Source of the DNA: Bacteroidales bacterium
Lineage (GTDB): Bacteria > Bacteroidota > Bacteroidia > Bacteroidales > UBA932
Direction of reading: 5' to 3'
DNA length: 51,596 nucleotides
NCBI GenBank assembly: GCA_012728975.1
Contig: JAAYDZ010000012.1
Location: 1 to 51,596 of the forward strand
Positions 1-9,221 of the stretch are shown here, in pieces; the stretch's first letter is position 1; each line of letters opens with the position of its first letter. The notes under the pieces are model-generated. The model was not told the origin of the DNA. It ran no database searches and worked only from the letters and a program-made list of their open reading frames with translations. Made by a program: the position numbers and the translations under genes.

Positions 1-59
1 GATTGCTCTAGAGCTTCTTCTTGTTGCTCAGGAACAATTGGTTTCAGATCTTCACTCAT
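1..59 (-). CDS. Unidentified protein, N-terminal fragment cut by window edge
   Basis: An open frame begins at an ATG (59-57, minus strand) and runs off the left edge after 19 codons. The visible peptide starts MSEDLKPIVPEQQEEALEQ. It is acidic and glutamine/glutamate-rich, which suggests a flexible N-terminus, but I do not recognise the family. A Bacteroidota-type -7 box on the minus strand (TATATTTG, 97-90) lies about 30 bases upstream and supports a real gene divergent from trmD. Too little is visible to infer a function. Confidence 0.5.
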   Translation of the reverse strand, partial: MSEDLKPIVPEQQEEALEQ

Positions 60-89
60 GTAATTGAATTATATAATTATTATATCTTG

Positions 90-127
90 CAAATATAACG
101 GAATTTGTGGAATAAATGCTACTTTTG
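90..127. promoter_or_regulatory. Divergent promoter region between the left-edge gene and trmD
   Basis: Two matches to the Bacteroidota -7 element TAnnTTTG face away from each other: TATATTTG on the minus strand (97-90) and TACTTTTG on the plus strand (120-127). The plus copy lies 20 bases before the trmD ATG. Neither has a clear TTTG -33 box at 19-20 bases, so only the -7 elements are supported. Confidence 0.45.
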
Positions 128-147
128 TACTACAAGAGCACAAAAAA

Positions 148-837
148 ATGAGAATAGATATCCTTTCGGTCGTACCGGAACTGCTTGAAAGTCCGTTGAA
201 CCACTCTATCATCAAGAGGGCGAGGGAAAAAGGGCTTGTCGAAATCCATCTCCACAACATACGAGATTATGGAAAGGGGCACTACCGCCAGACCGATGAC
301 TACGCTTTTGGAGGCGATGCCGGTATGATAATGATGATTGAACCGGTATTTAACCTTCTAGAAAAACTCAAAGGAGAACGGGAGTACGATGAAATAATCT
401 ATACCGCTCCGGACGGGGAAATTCTAGATCAGAAAATCGCCAACTCGCTCTCTATTAAAGAAAATATAATCATTCTCTGCGGCCATTACAAAGGTATCGA
501 CCACCGCATTAGGGAACATCTTATAACTCGCGAAATCTCTGTGGGAAACTATGTGCTCAGCGGAGGCGAACTCCCCGCTGCCATCATCACCGACGCCGTT
601 GTAAGATTATTACCGGGAGCAATATCCGATGAAACCTCAGCCCTCTCCGACTCTTTCCAAGACGGGCTCCTGGCACCACCTATTTACACAAGACCGGCTG
701 AATTCAATGGCTGGAGAGTACCTGAGGTACTCTTGAGCGGAAATCCAAAACTCATTAAAGCATGGCAGGAAGAGCAGGCCCTTGAACGCACTCGTCGTCT
801 ACGTCCCCATCTTCTTAAAGAAGAGAATCAGAAATAG
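148..837 (+). CDS. trmD: tRNA (guanine-N1)-methyltransferase TrmD
   Basis: TrmD methylates N1 of G37 next to the anticodon using S-adenosylmethionine and prevents +1 frameshifting. The 229-residue product has the family length and the knotted SPOUT-fold signatures: FGGDAGM (about 54-60), [11 protein letters not shown] (about 110-120) and [15 protein letters not shown] (about 130-144), which form the SAM-binding knot. The C-terminal tRNA-binding half contains DSFQDGLL and YTRP as in characterised homologues. An in-frame ATG exists at 64, but it adds 28 residues absent from the family and lies upstream of the TACTTTTG promoter box, so 148 is chosen. The 3' end overlaps the convergent polyferredoxin gene by 23 bases. 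Confidence 0.95.
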   Translation: MRIDILSVVPELLESPLNHSIIKRAREKGLVEIHLHNIRDYGKGHYRQTDDYAFGGDAGMIMMIEPVFNLLEKLKGEREYDEIIYTAPDGEILDQKIANSLSIKENIIILCGHYKGIDHRIREHLITREISVGNYVLSGGELPAAIITDAVVRLLPGAISDETSALSDSFQDGLLAPPIYTRPAEFNGWRVPEVLLSGNPKLIKAWQEEQALERTRRLRPHLLKEENQK

Positions 838-2290
838 CAACCCTATTTAGAGGTATCTGGCGCTCAATAGCATGAACCTCCATTGCCAGAGGTTCTGCGG
901 GACATACGCTGGTACATCCCCCACAACCGATGCATAAGTCGCTCTTGATCACCGGATAGAAGAGTCCCGGCTTCCTCTTGTGCTCCTGAAGTTTGATAGC
1001 ACCTGTGGGACAAACTTCACCACACTTGCCACATACCTGATCATTGCGGAACACCAGACAATTTTTTGCAACGAACTTGACCATACCTATTCTCACCGAA
1101 CGTTTCTCATTGAGTGTAAGGGGCATAAGTGCGCCATTTGGACACACATTAGAGCACTTGTTGCAGTCGAAGCGACAATAACCCTCATCAAAAGAGAGTA
1201 AAGGCATCAGGAAGCCATCAATACCATGTTGAGAAATAGAAGGTTTTATAATCTTCGAAGGACAGACGGCGACACAGGCATGACATGCCGTACAATGCTC
1301 CTTTAGATGCTGCAGATTAAAAGCTCCGGGGGGAAGAAAGTGTACTGCGGGTTCACCTGAAGCATCTAGGGCCGGAGAAGAGTGAAATTTCGAACCCCAC
1401 TTTCTGGAAGTGGCCACCAATCCCAGAGTACCGAGTGCTATCAGAGCATTTCTGCGACCGATGCTTTCAGGGGCACCCTTGCTTTCTGAGGCTTTCTTAT
1501 CAGCTTTAGCATCATATTTCTCGCTACCCCAGGCATATTTGAGCGTTATTGCCCTCTGTTTACAGGATACTGTGCAATCAAAACACATCACACAGCGGGA
1601 ATAGTCAATAGTGCGGGTAGCGCTATCAAGTGCCTGGGCTTTACATTTCTTTCCACATAATGAACATTCTACACACTGTTTCTCGGAAATAACAAGACGA
1701 AACATCGAATAGCTGCTAAGCAATCCAAGAAAAGAGCCTACAGGACAGATAGTATTGCAATAAAGACGACCCCGGAATGCACTTAGAAGGGTGACCAGAA
1801 GAAAGAACGCCAGCGCCAACACAAACGACCAAATAGCAAATGAGGTATAAGGGTTAAATGAGGTAACGATTCTGCCAAATATTGAATAAGGATCCAAAAA
1901 AGCAAACGGATATGAAATACCGGCTATCATAGCAGCGGCCACCACTCCAAGGATTATATACCTCAGCGTATTGTGACCGGGACGATAGTTACGTCTGCGC
2001 TTTTTTTTGCTCTTGAAACGGTCGGCAATCCAGATCACTATGTCCTGCCAGATGCCCAGAGGACAAAGAAAGGAACAATATACCCTTCCAAAAAGGATCG
2101 TCACTAACAGTAGTACTATCATAGGAAGTGCACTTCCTACAAATAGCGCCATCAGAGCAGGGCCAAACTGGAATTTCTCCACCGCCGGTGAAAAAGGCAG
2201 TTTTCCGGCCGAAAAAGAGATGAATGAAAGGGTTATGACAATAAAGAAAAGGGCTGCAATGACTATTCTTGCCGTTCTTGCTGTTTTCAT
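815..2290 (-). CDS. Membrane polyferredoxin, NapH/CcoG-like 4Fe-4S protein
   Basis: A 491-residue membrane iron-sulfur protein. The N-terminal half has several hydrophobic segments and two NapH-type motifs on the membrane, CSFLCPLG (about 72-79) and CNTICPVG (about 178-185). The C-terminal half carries a string of ferredoxin-type Cys clusters: [18 protein letters not shown], then after a hydrophobic stretch near 280, [30 protein letters not shown] and [12 protein letters not shown]. This is consistent with an electron conduit between the membrane quinone pool or a membrane complex and soluble partners. The physiological partner cannot be read from the neighbours (trmD and a lipoprotein). It is related to NapH, RdxA/CcoG and NosR-type proteins but matches none exactly. 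A minus-strand -7 box (TATTTTTG, 2321-2314) and a weak AGGAG precede the start. Confidence 0.8.
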   Translation of the reverse strand: MKTARTARIVIAALFFIVITLSFISFSAGKLPFSPAVEKFQFGPALMALFVGSALPMIVLLLVTILFGRVYCSFLCPLGIWQDIVIWIADRFKSKKKRRRNYRPGHNTLRYIILGVVAAAMIAGISYPFAFLDPYSIFGRIVTSFNPYTSFAIWSFVLALAFFLLVTLLSAFRGRLYCNTICPVGSFLGLLSSYSMFRLVISEKQCVECSLCGKKCKAQALDSATRTIDYSRCVMCFDCTVSCKQRAITLKYAWGSEKYDAKADKKASESKGAPESIGRRNALIALGTLGLVATSRKWGSKFHSSPALDASGEPAVHFLPPGAFNLQHLKEHCTACHACVAVCPSKIIKPSISQHGIDGFLMPLLSFDEGYCRFDCNKCSNVCPNGALMPLTLNEKRSVRIGMVKFVAKNCLVFRNDQVCGKCGEVCPTGAIKLQEHKRKPGLFYPVIKSDLCIGCGGCTSVCPAEPLAMEVHAIERQIPLNRVAISDSLL

Positions 2291-2330
2291 CTTCTTAAAC
2301 TCCTAATTTTCGTCAAAAATAATTTATTAT

Positions 2331-2361
2331 TTTCATATGTTAAAAATAAAGACTATTTTTG
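2331..2361 (+). promoter_or_regulatory. Promoter of the small lipoprotein gene
   Basis: TTTC (2331-2334), a 19-base spacer, then TATTTTTG (2354-2361). The -7 box fits the Bacteroidota consensus exactly and the -33 box differs by one base. It points at the lipoprotein gene starting at 2431. Confidence 0.5.
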
Positions 2362-2430
2362 CGCCTGTTCAGGAGTCTGGACCAATATTTGTAGGGAACT
2401 AATTAACATACTTAAATAAGAATTATTACA

Positions 2431-2652
2431 ATGAAGAAGTTACTACTTTTATTTGCAGTAGGGACCCTTTTCCTCTGCGCCGGTTGTTCGAAGAAATGCC
2501 ACTGCGTAGCCAAACTTAATGGTGAGGTAGTTTATGAAAGGACTGACGTCATTCTTGGGGACGGCGAGAAATGCTCTGATTATAATACTATGGTTAGTGT
2601 GCCTCTCGTTGCTACGAAGGTTGAGTCAAAGTGTCTTCCTCAGCTCTTCTAA
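2431..2652 (+). CDS. Small Cys-rich putative lipoprotein
   Basis: A 73-residue protein with a lysine-starting hydrophobic signal sequence and a lipobox-like CAGC ending at Cys19, so it is probably exported and lipidated. The mature part is about 55 residues with four further cysteines: a KKCHC pair just after the lipid site and two more near 48 and 69. This could allow disulfides or metal binding. I do not recognise a family. It is followed by a terminator at 2674-2702, so it is probably monocistronic, but the next gene encodes a redox membrane protein with a thioredoxin-like CxxC, and a functional link is possible. Confidence 0.65.
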   Translation: MKKLLLLFAVGTLFLCAGCSKKCHCVAKLNGEVVYERTDVILGDGEKCSDYNTMVSVPLVATKVESKCLPQLF

Positions 2653-2673
2653 CAAATTTAAAAAGATTAATCT

Positions 2674-2702
2674 GGGGGTGATCGGAAGGTCACCCTCTTT
2701 TT
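2674..2702 (+). terminator. Rho-independent terminator after the small lipoprotein gene
   Basis: The stem GGGGGTGA (2674-2681) pairs with TCACCCTC (2690-2697) across an 8-base loop, with one G-U pair. A run of five T follows (2698-2702). It lies 22 bases after the stop codon. Confidence 0.8.
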
Positions 2703-2728
2703 GTAGCAATTCATAAGTCTACGAAACT

Positions 2729-3613
2729 ATGAAGCCGGGAGTTAAATATGCACTAAGAGTATTGCTGGGCCTCTTGTTTATCATTTCAGCATTGGCCAAG
2801 CTTATATCAGTTGACCAATTCGAAATCTATATCTTCGGATTCAGATTTTTTGGGCTGGGCCTCTCCTACCTCATAGCCAGGGCGATTATCGCGATGGAAC
2901 TTGCCCTTGGAATATTGCTCATCCTCAATATGCACTCGAAAGCAATATACTTCACATCATTTCTAATCCTGGCTCTATTCAGCCTCTTTCTCATCGGACT
3001 GGTCATTGCCGGCAATCGAGACAGTTGCCACTGTTTCGGCGAATTGGTAGATATGAATCCCTGGCAATCCCTTTTAAAAAATATAATACTGCTTGTATTG
3101 CTACGTCTAAGTGCAGGCCTGAACTCTTTTCGCATCCCCTGGAAGCCGCTTTGGTACGCTCTTGTCATTGCCGGTTCCATTGCGACGTTATTTATCCTCT
3201 CTCCTCCAGACAACTGGAGGTACGATCAATACAGTCAAAATACCACTGTAAGTGAAAAAGCCCTGAATAATGCATTCTCACAAGGATTGCTGCCATCAGA
3301 TCTACTCGAAGGTGAGAAAGTGGTATGTTTTTTTAGCACTACTTGTGAATATTGTCTGATGGCTGCACAGAAAATTGCCATCCTTCGCAGTAAGGAACAG
3401 TTCAGCAATGGAGAACTTACGGTTGTTTTCGGACAAGGCAATATAGAACGCGACCCATCTGTTTTTCTGGAAAATTCAGAGTTGGACTATCAGCGATATT
3501 TATTCCTGGATGCTAACCCGTTTATCAGGATTACGGAAGGAACTATGCCGTTGACGCTCGTACTCAAAGAGGGAAAAATCAAAGCAAAGTATAGTTACCG
3601 CGACATCAGGTAA
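2729..3613 (+). CDS. MauE/DoxX-family membrane protein with C-terminal thioredoxin-like domain
   Basis: A 294-residue protein. The N-terminal 130 residues hold four hydrophobic segments and the MauE-type motif [12 protein letters not shown] with Cys100 and Cys102, followed by a short cytoplasmic-type loop and another membrane span. After a further span near 145-160 comes a soluble domain with FFSTTCEYC (Cys206, Cys209), the active-site-like CxxC of a thioredoxin fold. The combination suggests a membrane dithiol relay that passes electrons or disulfides to periplasmic substrates, an inference from MauE and DsbD/VKOR-like systems. The 3' end overlaps the convergent folD by 19 bases. The exact substrate is unknown. 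Confidence 0.75.
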   Translation: MKPGVKYALRVLLGLLFIISALAKLISVDQFEIYIFGFRFFGLGLSYLIARAIIAMELALGILLILNMHSKAIYFTSFLILALFSLFLIGLVIAGNRDSCHCFGELVDMNPWQSLLKNIILLVLLRLSAGLNSFRIPWKPLWYALVIAGSIATLFILSPPDNWRYDQYSQNTTVSEKALNNAFSQGLLPSDLLEGEKVVCFFSTTCEYCLMAAQKIAILRSKEQFSNGELTVVFGQGNIERDPSVFLENSELDYQRYLFLDANPFIRITEGTMPLTLVLKEGKIKAKYSYRDIR

Positions 3614-4467
3614 GCTTGCAGTGTGTTGCGTAACAGTGAGATGATGGTCATCGGGCCAACACCTCCCGGTACTGGAGTGATGTAGGAGCATTTCGGAGCT
3701 ACTTCGTCGAAGGCAACGTCTCCCACAATTTTGTAACCTTTCTCATTATCGGCTGGAATGCGGGTAATACCCACATCCACCACTACAGTACCCTCTTTTA
3801 CCATATTACCTTTTAGAAACTCAGGTACACCCAGTGCTGCAATGATAATATCTGCACGGCGTGTGTGTTCTGCCAAATCTTTTGTACGACTATGACATAC
3901 GGTTACCGTACAGTCTCCGGGCTCTCCCTTTTGCGAAAGCAGATTAGCTATGGGACGACCTACAATATTGCTACGACCCAAGACTACACAATGTTTTCCA
4001 CGAGTCTCAATCTTGTAATGTTCAAGCAGAGCCATTATACCATAAGGAGTCGCTGAAACAAAGGTCGTGAGTCCCAGCGAAAGTCTGCCAACATTTACAG
4101 GATGGAATCCGTCAACATCCTTGCGGGGATCCACTGCAGCTATTACTTTTTGCTCGTCAATATGGTTTGGCAGAGGCATCTGAACTATAAAACCATCTAT
4201 CGACTCATCTTCATTGAGCTTAGAGATCAGATTGAGAAGTTCCTCCTCTGAAGTCTCAACCGGTAGGCGATATACAGTGGATTCAAATCCAACCTGCGCA
4301 CAGGCACGTTCCTTTGAAGCTACGTAGGTCTTGCTGGCACCATCCTCTCCAACTATAACAGCCGCCAAGTGAGGTTTTCTGCATCCCGAAGCGATAATTT
4401 GCTCCACCTGTGAAGCGATTTCTTTTTTTATGGCCTCTGATGTGGCCTTTCCGTCAAGTAGTAACAT
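3595..4467 (-). CDS. folD: Bifunctional methylenetetrahydrofolate dehydrogenase/cyclohydrolase FolD
   Basis: FolD interconverts 5,10-methylene-, methenyl- and 10-formyl-tetrahydrofolate in the cytosol, feeding purine and formyl-Met-tRNA synthesis. The 290-residue length is normal. Signatures seen: [12 protein letters not shown] containing the catalytic YxxxK lysine (about 48-56), VQMPLPNHI, the substrate loop [13 protein letters not shown] and the nucleotide-binding GRSNIVGRP (about 165-173). The C-terminus has the [11 protein letters not shown] signature. It lies 11 bases downstream of ffh on the same strand, so lysA-ffh-folD may be cotranscribed. Confidence 0.97.
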   Translation of the reverse strand: MLLLDGKATSEAIKKEIASQVEQIIASGCRKPHLAAVIVGEDGASKTYVASKERACAQVGFESTVYRLPVETSEEELLNLISKLNEDESIDGFIVQMPLPNHIDEQKVIAAVDPRKDVDGFHPVNVGRLSLGLTTFVSATPYGIMALLEHYKIETRGKHCVVLGRSNIVGRPIANLLSQKGEPGDCTVTVCHSRTKDLAEHTRRADIIIAALGVPEFLKGNMVKEGTVVVDVGITRIPADNEKGYKIVGDVAFDEVAPKCSYITPVPGGVGPMTIISLLRNTLQAYLMSR

Positions 4468-4478
4468 TACATTAAATC

Positions 4479-5804
4479 TTATCTGCGTTTTTTTCTCATC
4501 ATTCGCGAGGCCATTGCATTTGATGAAAAATTCTTCATCATCTTGCGTGTGCCCTCAAATTGCTTGAGCAGACGATTAACCTCCACCATTGAGGTGCCGC
4601 TACCGGCAGCAATCCTCTTGCGGCGACTGCCATTGAGTACAGAGGGATTTTCCCTTTCATATGGGGTCATTGAGAGAATGATGGCCTCTACTCCCTTAAA
4701 GGAACTGTTATCTATATCCACATCCTTAATAGCCTTTCCAACGCCAGGTAGCATAGATGCCAGATCCTTGATGTTACCCATCTTCTTAATCTGTTGAATC
4801 TGCTGGTAGAAATCGTCGAGATTAAACTGATTTCTAGCCATCTTTTTATGAAGCCTGCGGGCCTCTTCTTCATCATATTGCTCCTGAGCTTTCTCTACAA
4901 GAGAAACCACGTCACCCATACCCAGAATACGATCAGCTATACGCTTAGGATGGAAGACATCCAGAGCATCCATCTTCTCACCGGCACTGATAAACTTGAT
5001 AGGCTTATTTACAACAGCTTTGATAGAAAGAGCCGCACCACCGCGGGTATCACCATCCATCTTGGTCAATACCACCCCGTCGAAATCAAGTACTTCATTG
5101 AACGCCCTCGCAGTCTCCACAGCATCCTGACCTGTCATAGCATCAACTACGAAAAGAATCTCGGTGGGGTTGACGGCACTCTTAATGGCAGATATCTCAT
5201 CCATCATCTGCTGATCGATTGCGAGACGACCGGCTGTGTCTATGATTACAAGCGAATAACCCTCACTACGCGCCTTTTTCACAGCGTTCTTTGCAATTGA
5301 AACGGGATCCTTGACTCCATCCTCGGTATATACATCTACTCCGACCTGCTCCCCAAGTACCTTCAACTGGTCAATTGCTGCAGGACGATAGACGTCACCA
5401 GCCACCAGAAGCGTACGCATACTCCTCTTTGACTTACAGTTGAGCGCCAGTTTGGCTGAGAATGTGGTCTTACCGGAACCCTGTAGACCTGCTACCAACA
5501 CAATGCCCGGACTGCCCTTTACATTGATATCTGATGCCTCACTTCCCATGAGGGCAGCAAGTTCGTCGTGGACGATTTTAATCATCATCTGCTCGGGACG
5601 AACTGCCTTTAATACATCCTGGCCAAGTGCTTTCTGCTTTACTTCGTCGCAGAATGTCTTTGCTATCTTATAACTTACGTCGGCGTCAAGAAGCGCCTTA
5701 CGGATATCCTTAAGTGTTTCGGAGATATTGACCTCCGTTATCCTTCCCTGTCCCTTGATAAGTTTAAACGAACTCTCAAGCCTTTCTATCAGATTCTCAA
5801 ACAT
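4479..5804 (-). CDS. ffh: Signal recognition particle protein Ffh
   Basis: Ffh binds 4.5S RNA and hydrophobic signal sequences emerging from the ribosome and delivers them to FtsY at the membrane. The 441-residue product has the N-terminal helical bundle, the G domain with GLQGSGKTT (106-114), DTAGRLA and TKMDGD, and a methionine-rich M domain (about 300-441) ending in the basic stretch RMMRKKRR. All GTPase motifs are intact. It sits between lysA and folD on the minus strand; the 97-base gap to lysA contains a 7-base-period repeat tract. Confidence 0.97.
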   Translation of the reverse strand: MFENLIERLESSFKLIKGQGRITEVNISETLKDIRKALLDADVSYKIAKTFCDEVKQKALGQDVLKAVRPEQMMIKIVHDELAALMGSEASDINVKGSPGIVLVAGLQGSGKTTFSAKLALNCKSKRSMRTLLVAGDVYRPAAIDQLKVLGEQVGVDVYTEDGVKDPVSIAKNAVKKARSEGYSLVIIDTAGRLAIDQQMMDEISAIKSAVNPTEILFVVDAMTGQDAVETARAFNEVLDFDGVVLTKMDGDTRGGAALSIKAVVNKPIKFISAGEKMDALDVFHPKRIADRILGMGDVVSLVEKAQEQYDEEEARRLHKKMARNQFNLDDFYQQIQQIKKMGNIKDLASMLPGVGKAIKDVDIDNSSFKGVEAIILSMTPYERENPSVLNGSRRKRIAAGSGTSMVEVNRLLKQFEGTRKMMKNFSSNAMASRMMRKKRR

Positions 5805-5810
5805 ATTCTC

Positions 5811-5901
5811 TATACTCTTATTCTATACTTTCAATACTCAATACTCTCTCCCCGTAACTCGTAACCCTTACCCCGTAACCTGCACAACGTAACTCGCACC
5901 A
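5811..5901. repeat. Intergenic heptad-repeat tract, copy 1 (lysA-ffh)
   Basis: The whole space between the lysA stop and the ffh start is a C-rich tract with a 7-base period. GTAAC recurs at 5854, 5861, 5875 and 5889, all multiples of seven apart, and ATACT at 5834 and 5841 is in the same phase. The part nearest ffh is more diverged. Only the C-rich orientation is present. The tract abuts the stop codon of the minus-strand lysA (5902). Four related tracts occur in the window. Confidence 0.75.
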
Positions 5902-7059
5902 CTAAAACAACTCATCACTATAATATGCTTTGGCAAGATCCCTCTGGTTGTATTTCATCGCCATCACCTGTCCGTAGGCTCCTGCCGAATGGAGTGCTAC
6001 AAGATCACCACGCTGTGTAGTGTTGAGTAGTATATTTTTACCCCAACTGTCGCTGGACTCACAAACAGGTCCGACAACATCATATCTGAGGGGACGTCCG
6101 GTGGATGTAAGATTTTCAATTGCATGATGTGCCTGATACAGGGCGGGACGAATAAGGTCGTTCATTCCGGCATCGAGAATAACAAATTTTTTACGCTGGC
6201 CAACCTTAACATAAAGAACCCTTGAGATAAGATGGCCGCACTGCCCCACAATGGCCCTACCGGGCTCAAAATGGACATCCTGTCCGGGACGAACAATGAG
6301 GTTGTCATTTATAATTTTAAAATACTCCTCCAAAGGAGCAATCGGATTCTCATTAGGGTTGTCATAATCGATGCCGAGACCACCACCGAGGTTAATGTTT
6401 TTAATGAAAAATCCTCTGTCGACAAACCATTTCTGCAGCTCCTCTACCCTCTTGCAGGTGAGTTTGAAGACGGCCAGATCGGTTATCTGAGAACCCACAT
6501 GAAAATGGAGGCCTATGAAGTCGATATTCTTGCATTTGGCCATCATATCTACAACCTCCTGAAACATCCAGGGGCTGATACCGAATTTATCCTCTTTGCG
6601 ACCGGTGCTGATATATTTGTGGGTATGCGCATCTATATCAGGATTGATGCGCAGAGAGATCCTTGCCTTTTTTCCCACCTTACCTGCAAGCTCGTTGATT
6701 ACACTTATTTCGGGAATTGACTCGCAATTAAATCCGAAAATACCGGCATTTAGCGCTGCTTTAATTTCCTTATCCGACTTACCCACACCGGCGAAGACGA
6801 TTTTATCAGCGGAAAAACCTGCCTTTACGGCAAGTTTGACCTCATTTCCACTTACACAGTCAGCACCAAGACCGTAACCCTTGATGATATCAAGGATGCG
6901 ATCATTAGCATTGGCCTTCAGTGCATAGTGGGCATGATATCCATATTTTTCGATCTGAGACTTATAGATATCCAGAGTCTTCTTGAGAAGCTCTACGTCG
7001 TAGTAATAGAAGGGAGTTTCAATCTTTTTAAAAGCTTCAATTGCCTGTTTAGTAATCAT
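5902..7059 (-). CDS. lysA: Diaminopimelate decarboxylase LysA
   Basis: LysA decarboxylates meso-diaminopimelate to L-lysine, the last step of lysine synthesis. The 385-residue protein is a fold-type III PLP enzyme. The PLP lysine lies in HYALKAN (Lys48), the glycine-rich phosphate-binding segment is NLGGGLGIDY, EPGRAIV follows near 261, and the C-terminal catalytic Cys is in PVCESSD (about 331). The start is supported by a -7 box TACTTTTG on the minus strand (7093-7086) with CTTG 19 bases further upstream. No aspartokinase is fused or adjacent. Confidence 0.95.
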   Translation of the reverse strand: MITKQAIEAFKKIETPFYYYDVELLKKTLDIYKSQIEKYGYHAHYALKANANDRILDIIKGYGLGADCVSGNEVKLAVKAGFSADKIVFAGVGKSDKEIKAALNAGIFGFNCESIPEISVINELAGKVGKKARISLRINPDIDAHTHKYISTGRKEDKFGISPWMFQEVVDMMAKCKNIDFIGLHFHVGSQITDLAVFKLTCKRVEELQKWFVDRGFFIKNINLGGGLGIDYDNPNENPIAPLEEYFKIINDNLIVRPGQDVHFEPGRAIVGQCGHLISRVLYVKVGQRKKFVILDAGMNDLIRPALYQAHHAIENLTSTGRPLRYDVVGPVCESSDSWGKNILLNTTQRGDLVALHSAGAYGQVMAMKYNQRDLAKAYYSDELF

Positions 7060-7085
7060 CGTGGGGTATTTTGTAATTAATCTTG

Positions 7086-7116
7086 CAAAAGTACGAAAAA
7101 ATGGCAGAATATCAAG
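7086..7116 (-). promoter_or_regulatory. Promoter of lysA
   Basis: On the minus strand CTTG (7116-7113), a 19-base spacer and TACTTTTG (7093-7086) match the Bacteroidota TTTG-N19-TAnnTTTG pattern with one mismatch in the -33 box. The lysA ATG follows 26 bases later. Confidence 0.5.
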
Positions 7117-7138
7117 AAATGTTCTTTTTTGGAGGTGA

Positions 7139-7170
7139 TTTGCACAATCAGGCGATTTTTATTATATTTG
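7139..7170 (+). promoter_or_regulatory. Promoter of tRNA-Gly
   Basis: TTTG (7139-7142), a 20-base spacer, then TATATTTG (7163-7170): a perfect two-box Bacteroidota sigma-ABfr type promoter. The mature tRNA begins 12 bases downstream of the -7 box. Confidence 0.8.
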
Positions 7171-7182
7171 TATCTTAATTTT

Positions 7183-7255
7183 GCGGAATTAGCTCAGTTG
7201 GCAGAGCGTTGGCTTCCCAAGCCGAAGGTCGCGAGTTCGAACCTCGTATTCCGCT
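7183..7255 (+). tRNA. tRNA-Gly (anticodon CCC)
   Basis: A complete 73-base cloverleaf. The acceptor stem GCGGAAT pairs with ATTCCGC (7248-7254), with discriminator T at 7255. The D stem is GCTC/GAGC. The anticodon stem-loop TTGGC-TTCCCAA-GCCGA places CCC at 7216-7218, and the T arm is GCGAG-TTCGAAC-CTCGT. The 3' CCA is not encoded; CAG follows. It has its own promoter at 7139-7170. I see no convincing hairpin terminator after it. Confidence 0.97.
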
Positions 7256-7420
7256 CAGAAGATCAAAACGAGAGCGTTTCCGGTAACCTAAGAAAACTCC
7301 TTTCGAATAATCTAGTAACGATTTGTATTATTCATTAATTCACGCGATTTTTGTCAAATTATTATTACACCCTGACAAGATCAACCGGTTTTAAAACAAT
7401 TTAAACATTAGATATAAATT

Positions 7421-8122
7421 ATGATTTATTCACACGAAGTAGAGCACATGTGCGTTGTAAAGAAGGGACCTAACCACGGACCCTCACCTATTCCCGGGGA
7501 GGGCAAATGGGTGAAAGTAAAAGAGGTAAAAGACATATCGGGTTTCACACACGGGATTGGCTGGTGCGCGCCTCAGCAAGGTGCCTGTAAACTCACTCTC
7601 AACGTCAAAAAGGGAATTATAGAAGAGGCACTTATAGAGACGATAGGCTGCTCCGGAATGACCCATTCCGCGGCAATGGCCGGTGAGATCCTTCCGGGCA
7701 AAACTCTTCTGGAAGCTCTCAATACCGATCTGGTGTGCGATGCAATCAACACAGCTATGCGAGAACTCTTTCTACAGATTGTCTATGGACGCACCCAATC
7801 AGCTTTCTCGGAGGGCGGTCTTATAGTAGGTGCATGTTTGGAAGATCTCGGCAAGGGACTCCGCTCCACGGTCGGCACAATGTTCTCAACCAAGGCCAAG
7901 GGAGTTCGCTACCTTGAAACTGCCGAGGGCTATGTGAGTAAGATTGCGCTTGATGAAGATGACGAAGTATGCGGTTATGAATTTGTACGGCTTGGTGAAA
8001 TGATGGACCTTATTAAAAAGGGTATGGATGCCAACGAAGCACTTAAAAAGGCTACCGCACACTACGGCAGATTTACCACCGAGCAAGGTGCTGTCAAATT
8101 TATTGATCCTAGAATTGATTAA
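7421..8122 (+). CDS. NifU/IscU-like iron-sulfur scaffold protein paired with the GGGtGRT protein
   Basis: A 233-residue cytosolic protein with an IscU/NifU-N-like core. Possible cluster ligands are Cys49 and Cys56 (WCAPQQGAC), Cys77 in IGCSGMTHSAAMAGE and Cys106 in LVCDAI. It is longer than classical IscU (about 130 residues), with an extended C-terminal half ending in a region that follows EGYVSKIALDEDDEVCGYEF. In many anaerobes this family is encoded directly upstream of the GGGtGRT protein, as here (20-base gap). It probably helps assemble or transfer Fe-S clusters to a particular client, but the target is not known to me. No cysteine desulfurase is adjacent. A 6-base inverted repeat (7351-7356/7373-7378) lies in the leader. 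Confidence 0.8.
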   Translation: MIYSHEVEHMCVVKKGPNHGPSPIPGEGKWVKVKEVKDISGFTHGIGWCAPQQGACKLTLNVKKGIIEEALIETIGCSGMTHSAAMAGEILPGKTLLEALNTDLVCDAINTAMRELFLQIVYGRTQSAFSEGGLIVGACLEDLGKGLRSTVGTMFSTKAKGVRYLETAEGYVSKIALDEDDEVCGYEFVRLGEMMDLIKKGMDANEALKKATAHYGRFTTEQGAVKFIDPRID

Positions 8123-8142
8123 AAAGAGGAGATTATTTATAA

Positions 8143-9153
8143 ATGATACGTAAAGTAAAATTCGAAAGCCAAAACCGTCGTATTGACAATATCAACAAAG
8201 TGTTGAAATCTTATGGCATCGCCTCCATTGAAGAGGCCAACAAAATTTGCGAAGAGTATGGAATTGATCCCTACCTTGAATGTGAGCAGACACAGAAGAT
8301 CTGCTTTGAGAATGCAAAGTGGGCATATGTTGTGGGTGCAGCTATCGCAATTAAAAAAGGTTGTAAGAATGCAGCTGATGCTGCCGAAGCTATTGGTGAA
8401 GGTCTTCAGGCATTCTGCATAGCAGGTTCAGTGGCAGACGACCGTAAAGTTGGACTTGGTCACGGTAATCTGGCTGCGCGCCTCCTCCGTGAAGAGACCA
8501 AGTGTTTTGCATTTTTGGCCGGTCATGAGTCATTCGCAGCTGCAGAGGGAGCCATCAAGATCGCTGAAATGGCCAATAAAGTACGCAAGCAGCCTTTGCG
8601 TGTAATTCTCAATGGACTTGGAAAAGATGCCGCTATGATCATTTCGAGGATCAACGGTTTTACATATGTTCAAACAGAGTTTGACTATTACACAGGCGAA
8701 ATTAAGGAGGTAAAAAGAAAGTCCTACTCCAACGGACCCCGCGCTAAGGTCAACTGCTATGGTGCGGATGATGTACGCGAAGGCGTTGCTATCATGCATA
8801 AAGAAGGTGTGGATGTTTCCATTACCGGTAACTCAACAAACCCCACACGTTTCCAGCATCCTGTTGCCGGCACTTACAAAAAAGAGTGTGTCCAACAAGG
8901 TAAAAACTATTTTTCAGTAGCATCAGGTGGTGGTACGGGAAGAACGCTCCATCCTGACAATATGGCTGCAGGTCCTGCATCCTACGGTATGACCGACACC
9001 ATGGGCCGTATGCACTCAGATGCACAATTCGCAGGTTCATCCAGCGTCCCCGCTCACGTGGAGATGATGGGGTTCCTCGGGATGGGTAACAATCCTATGG
9101 TAGGTGCCACCGTGGCAGTTGCCGTATCCATAGAACAAGCAATGAAAAAATAG
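8143..9153 (+). CDS. GGGtGRT protein (function unknown)
   Basis: A 336-residue cytosolic protein containing the family-defining GGGTGRT at residues 262-268 (SVASGGGTGRTLHPDN). The protein is glycine- and alanine-rich, with conserved-looking blocks GLGHGNLAARLL, FLAGHESFAAAEGAIK and ITGNSTNPTRFQHP. It has no membrane segment or signal peptide. It follows the NifU-like gene by 20 bases, almost certainly in one operon, with a GAGGAG stretch just before the start. The glycine-rich motif may bind a phosphate or nucleotide, but this is inference. The biochemical role of the family is not established to my knowledge. Confidence 0.88.
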   Translation: MIRKVKFESQNRRIDNINKVLKSYGIASIEEANKICEEYGIDPYLECEQTQKICFENAKWAYVVGAAIAIKKGCKNAADAAEAIGEGLQAFCIAGSVADDRKVGLGHGNLAARLLREETKCFAFLAGHESFAAAEGAIKIAEMANKVRKQPLRVILNGLGKDAAMIISRINGFTYVQTEFDYYTGEIKEVKRKSYSNGPRAKVNCYGADDVREGVAIMHKEGVDVSITGNSTNPTRFQHPVAGTYKKECVQQGKNYFSVASGGGTGRTLHPDNMAAGPASYGMTDTMGRMHSDAQFAGSSSVPAHVEMMGFLGMGNNPMVGATVAVAVSIEQAMKK

Positions 9154-9221
9154 TAATCAGCATCATTTAGATGAAGATATTTAACCTAATCATACAATTT
9201 AATTAATCAAAAATTCTATTT

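Noticed and set aside
64-147. N-terminal extension of trmD
   Set aside because: It lies upstream of the -7 box at 120-127 and adds residues not found in TrmD.
4794-5300. 168-codon frame antisense to ffh
   Set aside because: Mirror of a strongly conserved gene; no family resemblance and no start signals.
5811-5901. CRISPR array
   Set aside because: Units are 7 bases with no spacers, and no cas genes are present.
7129-7338. Open frame across tRNA-Gly
   Set aside because: It reads through the tRNA (the typical AELAQLAERW shadow peptide) and has no support of its own.
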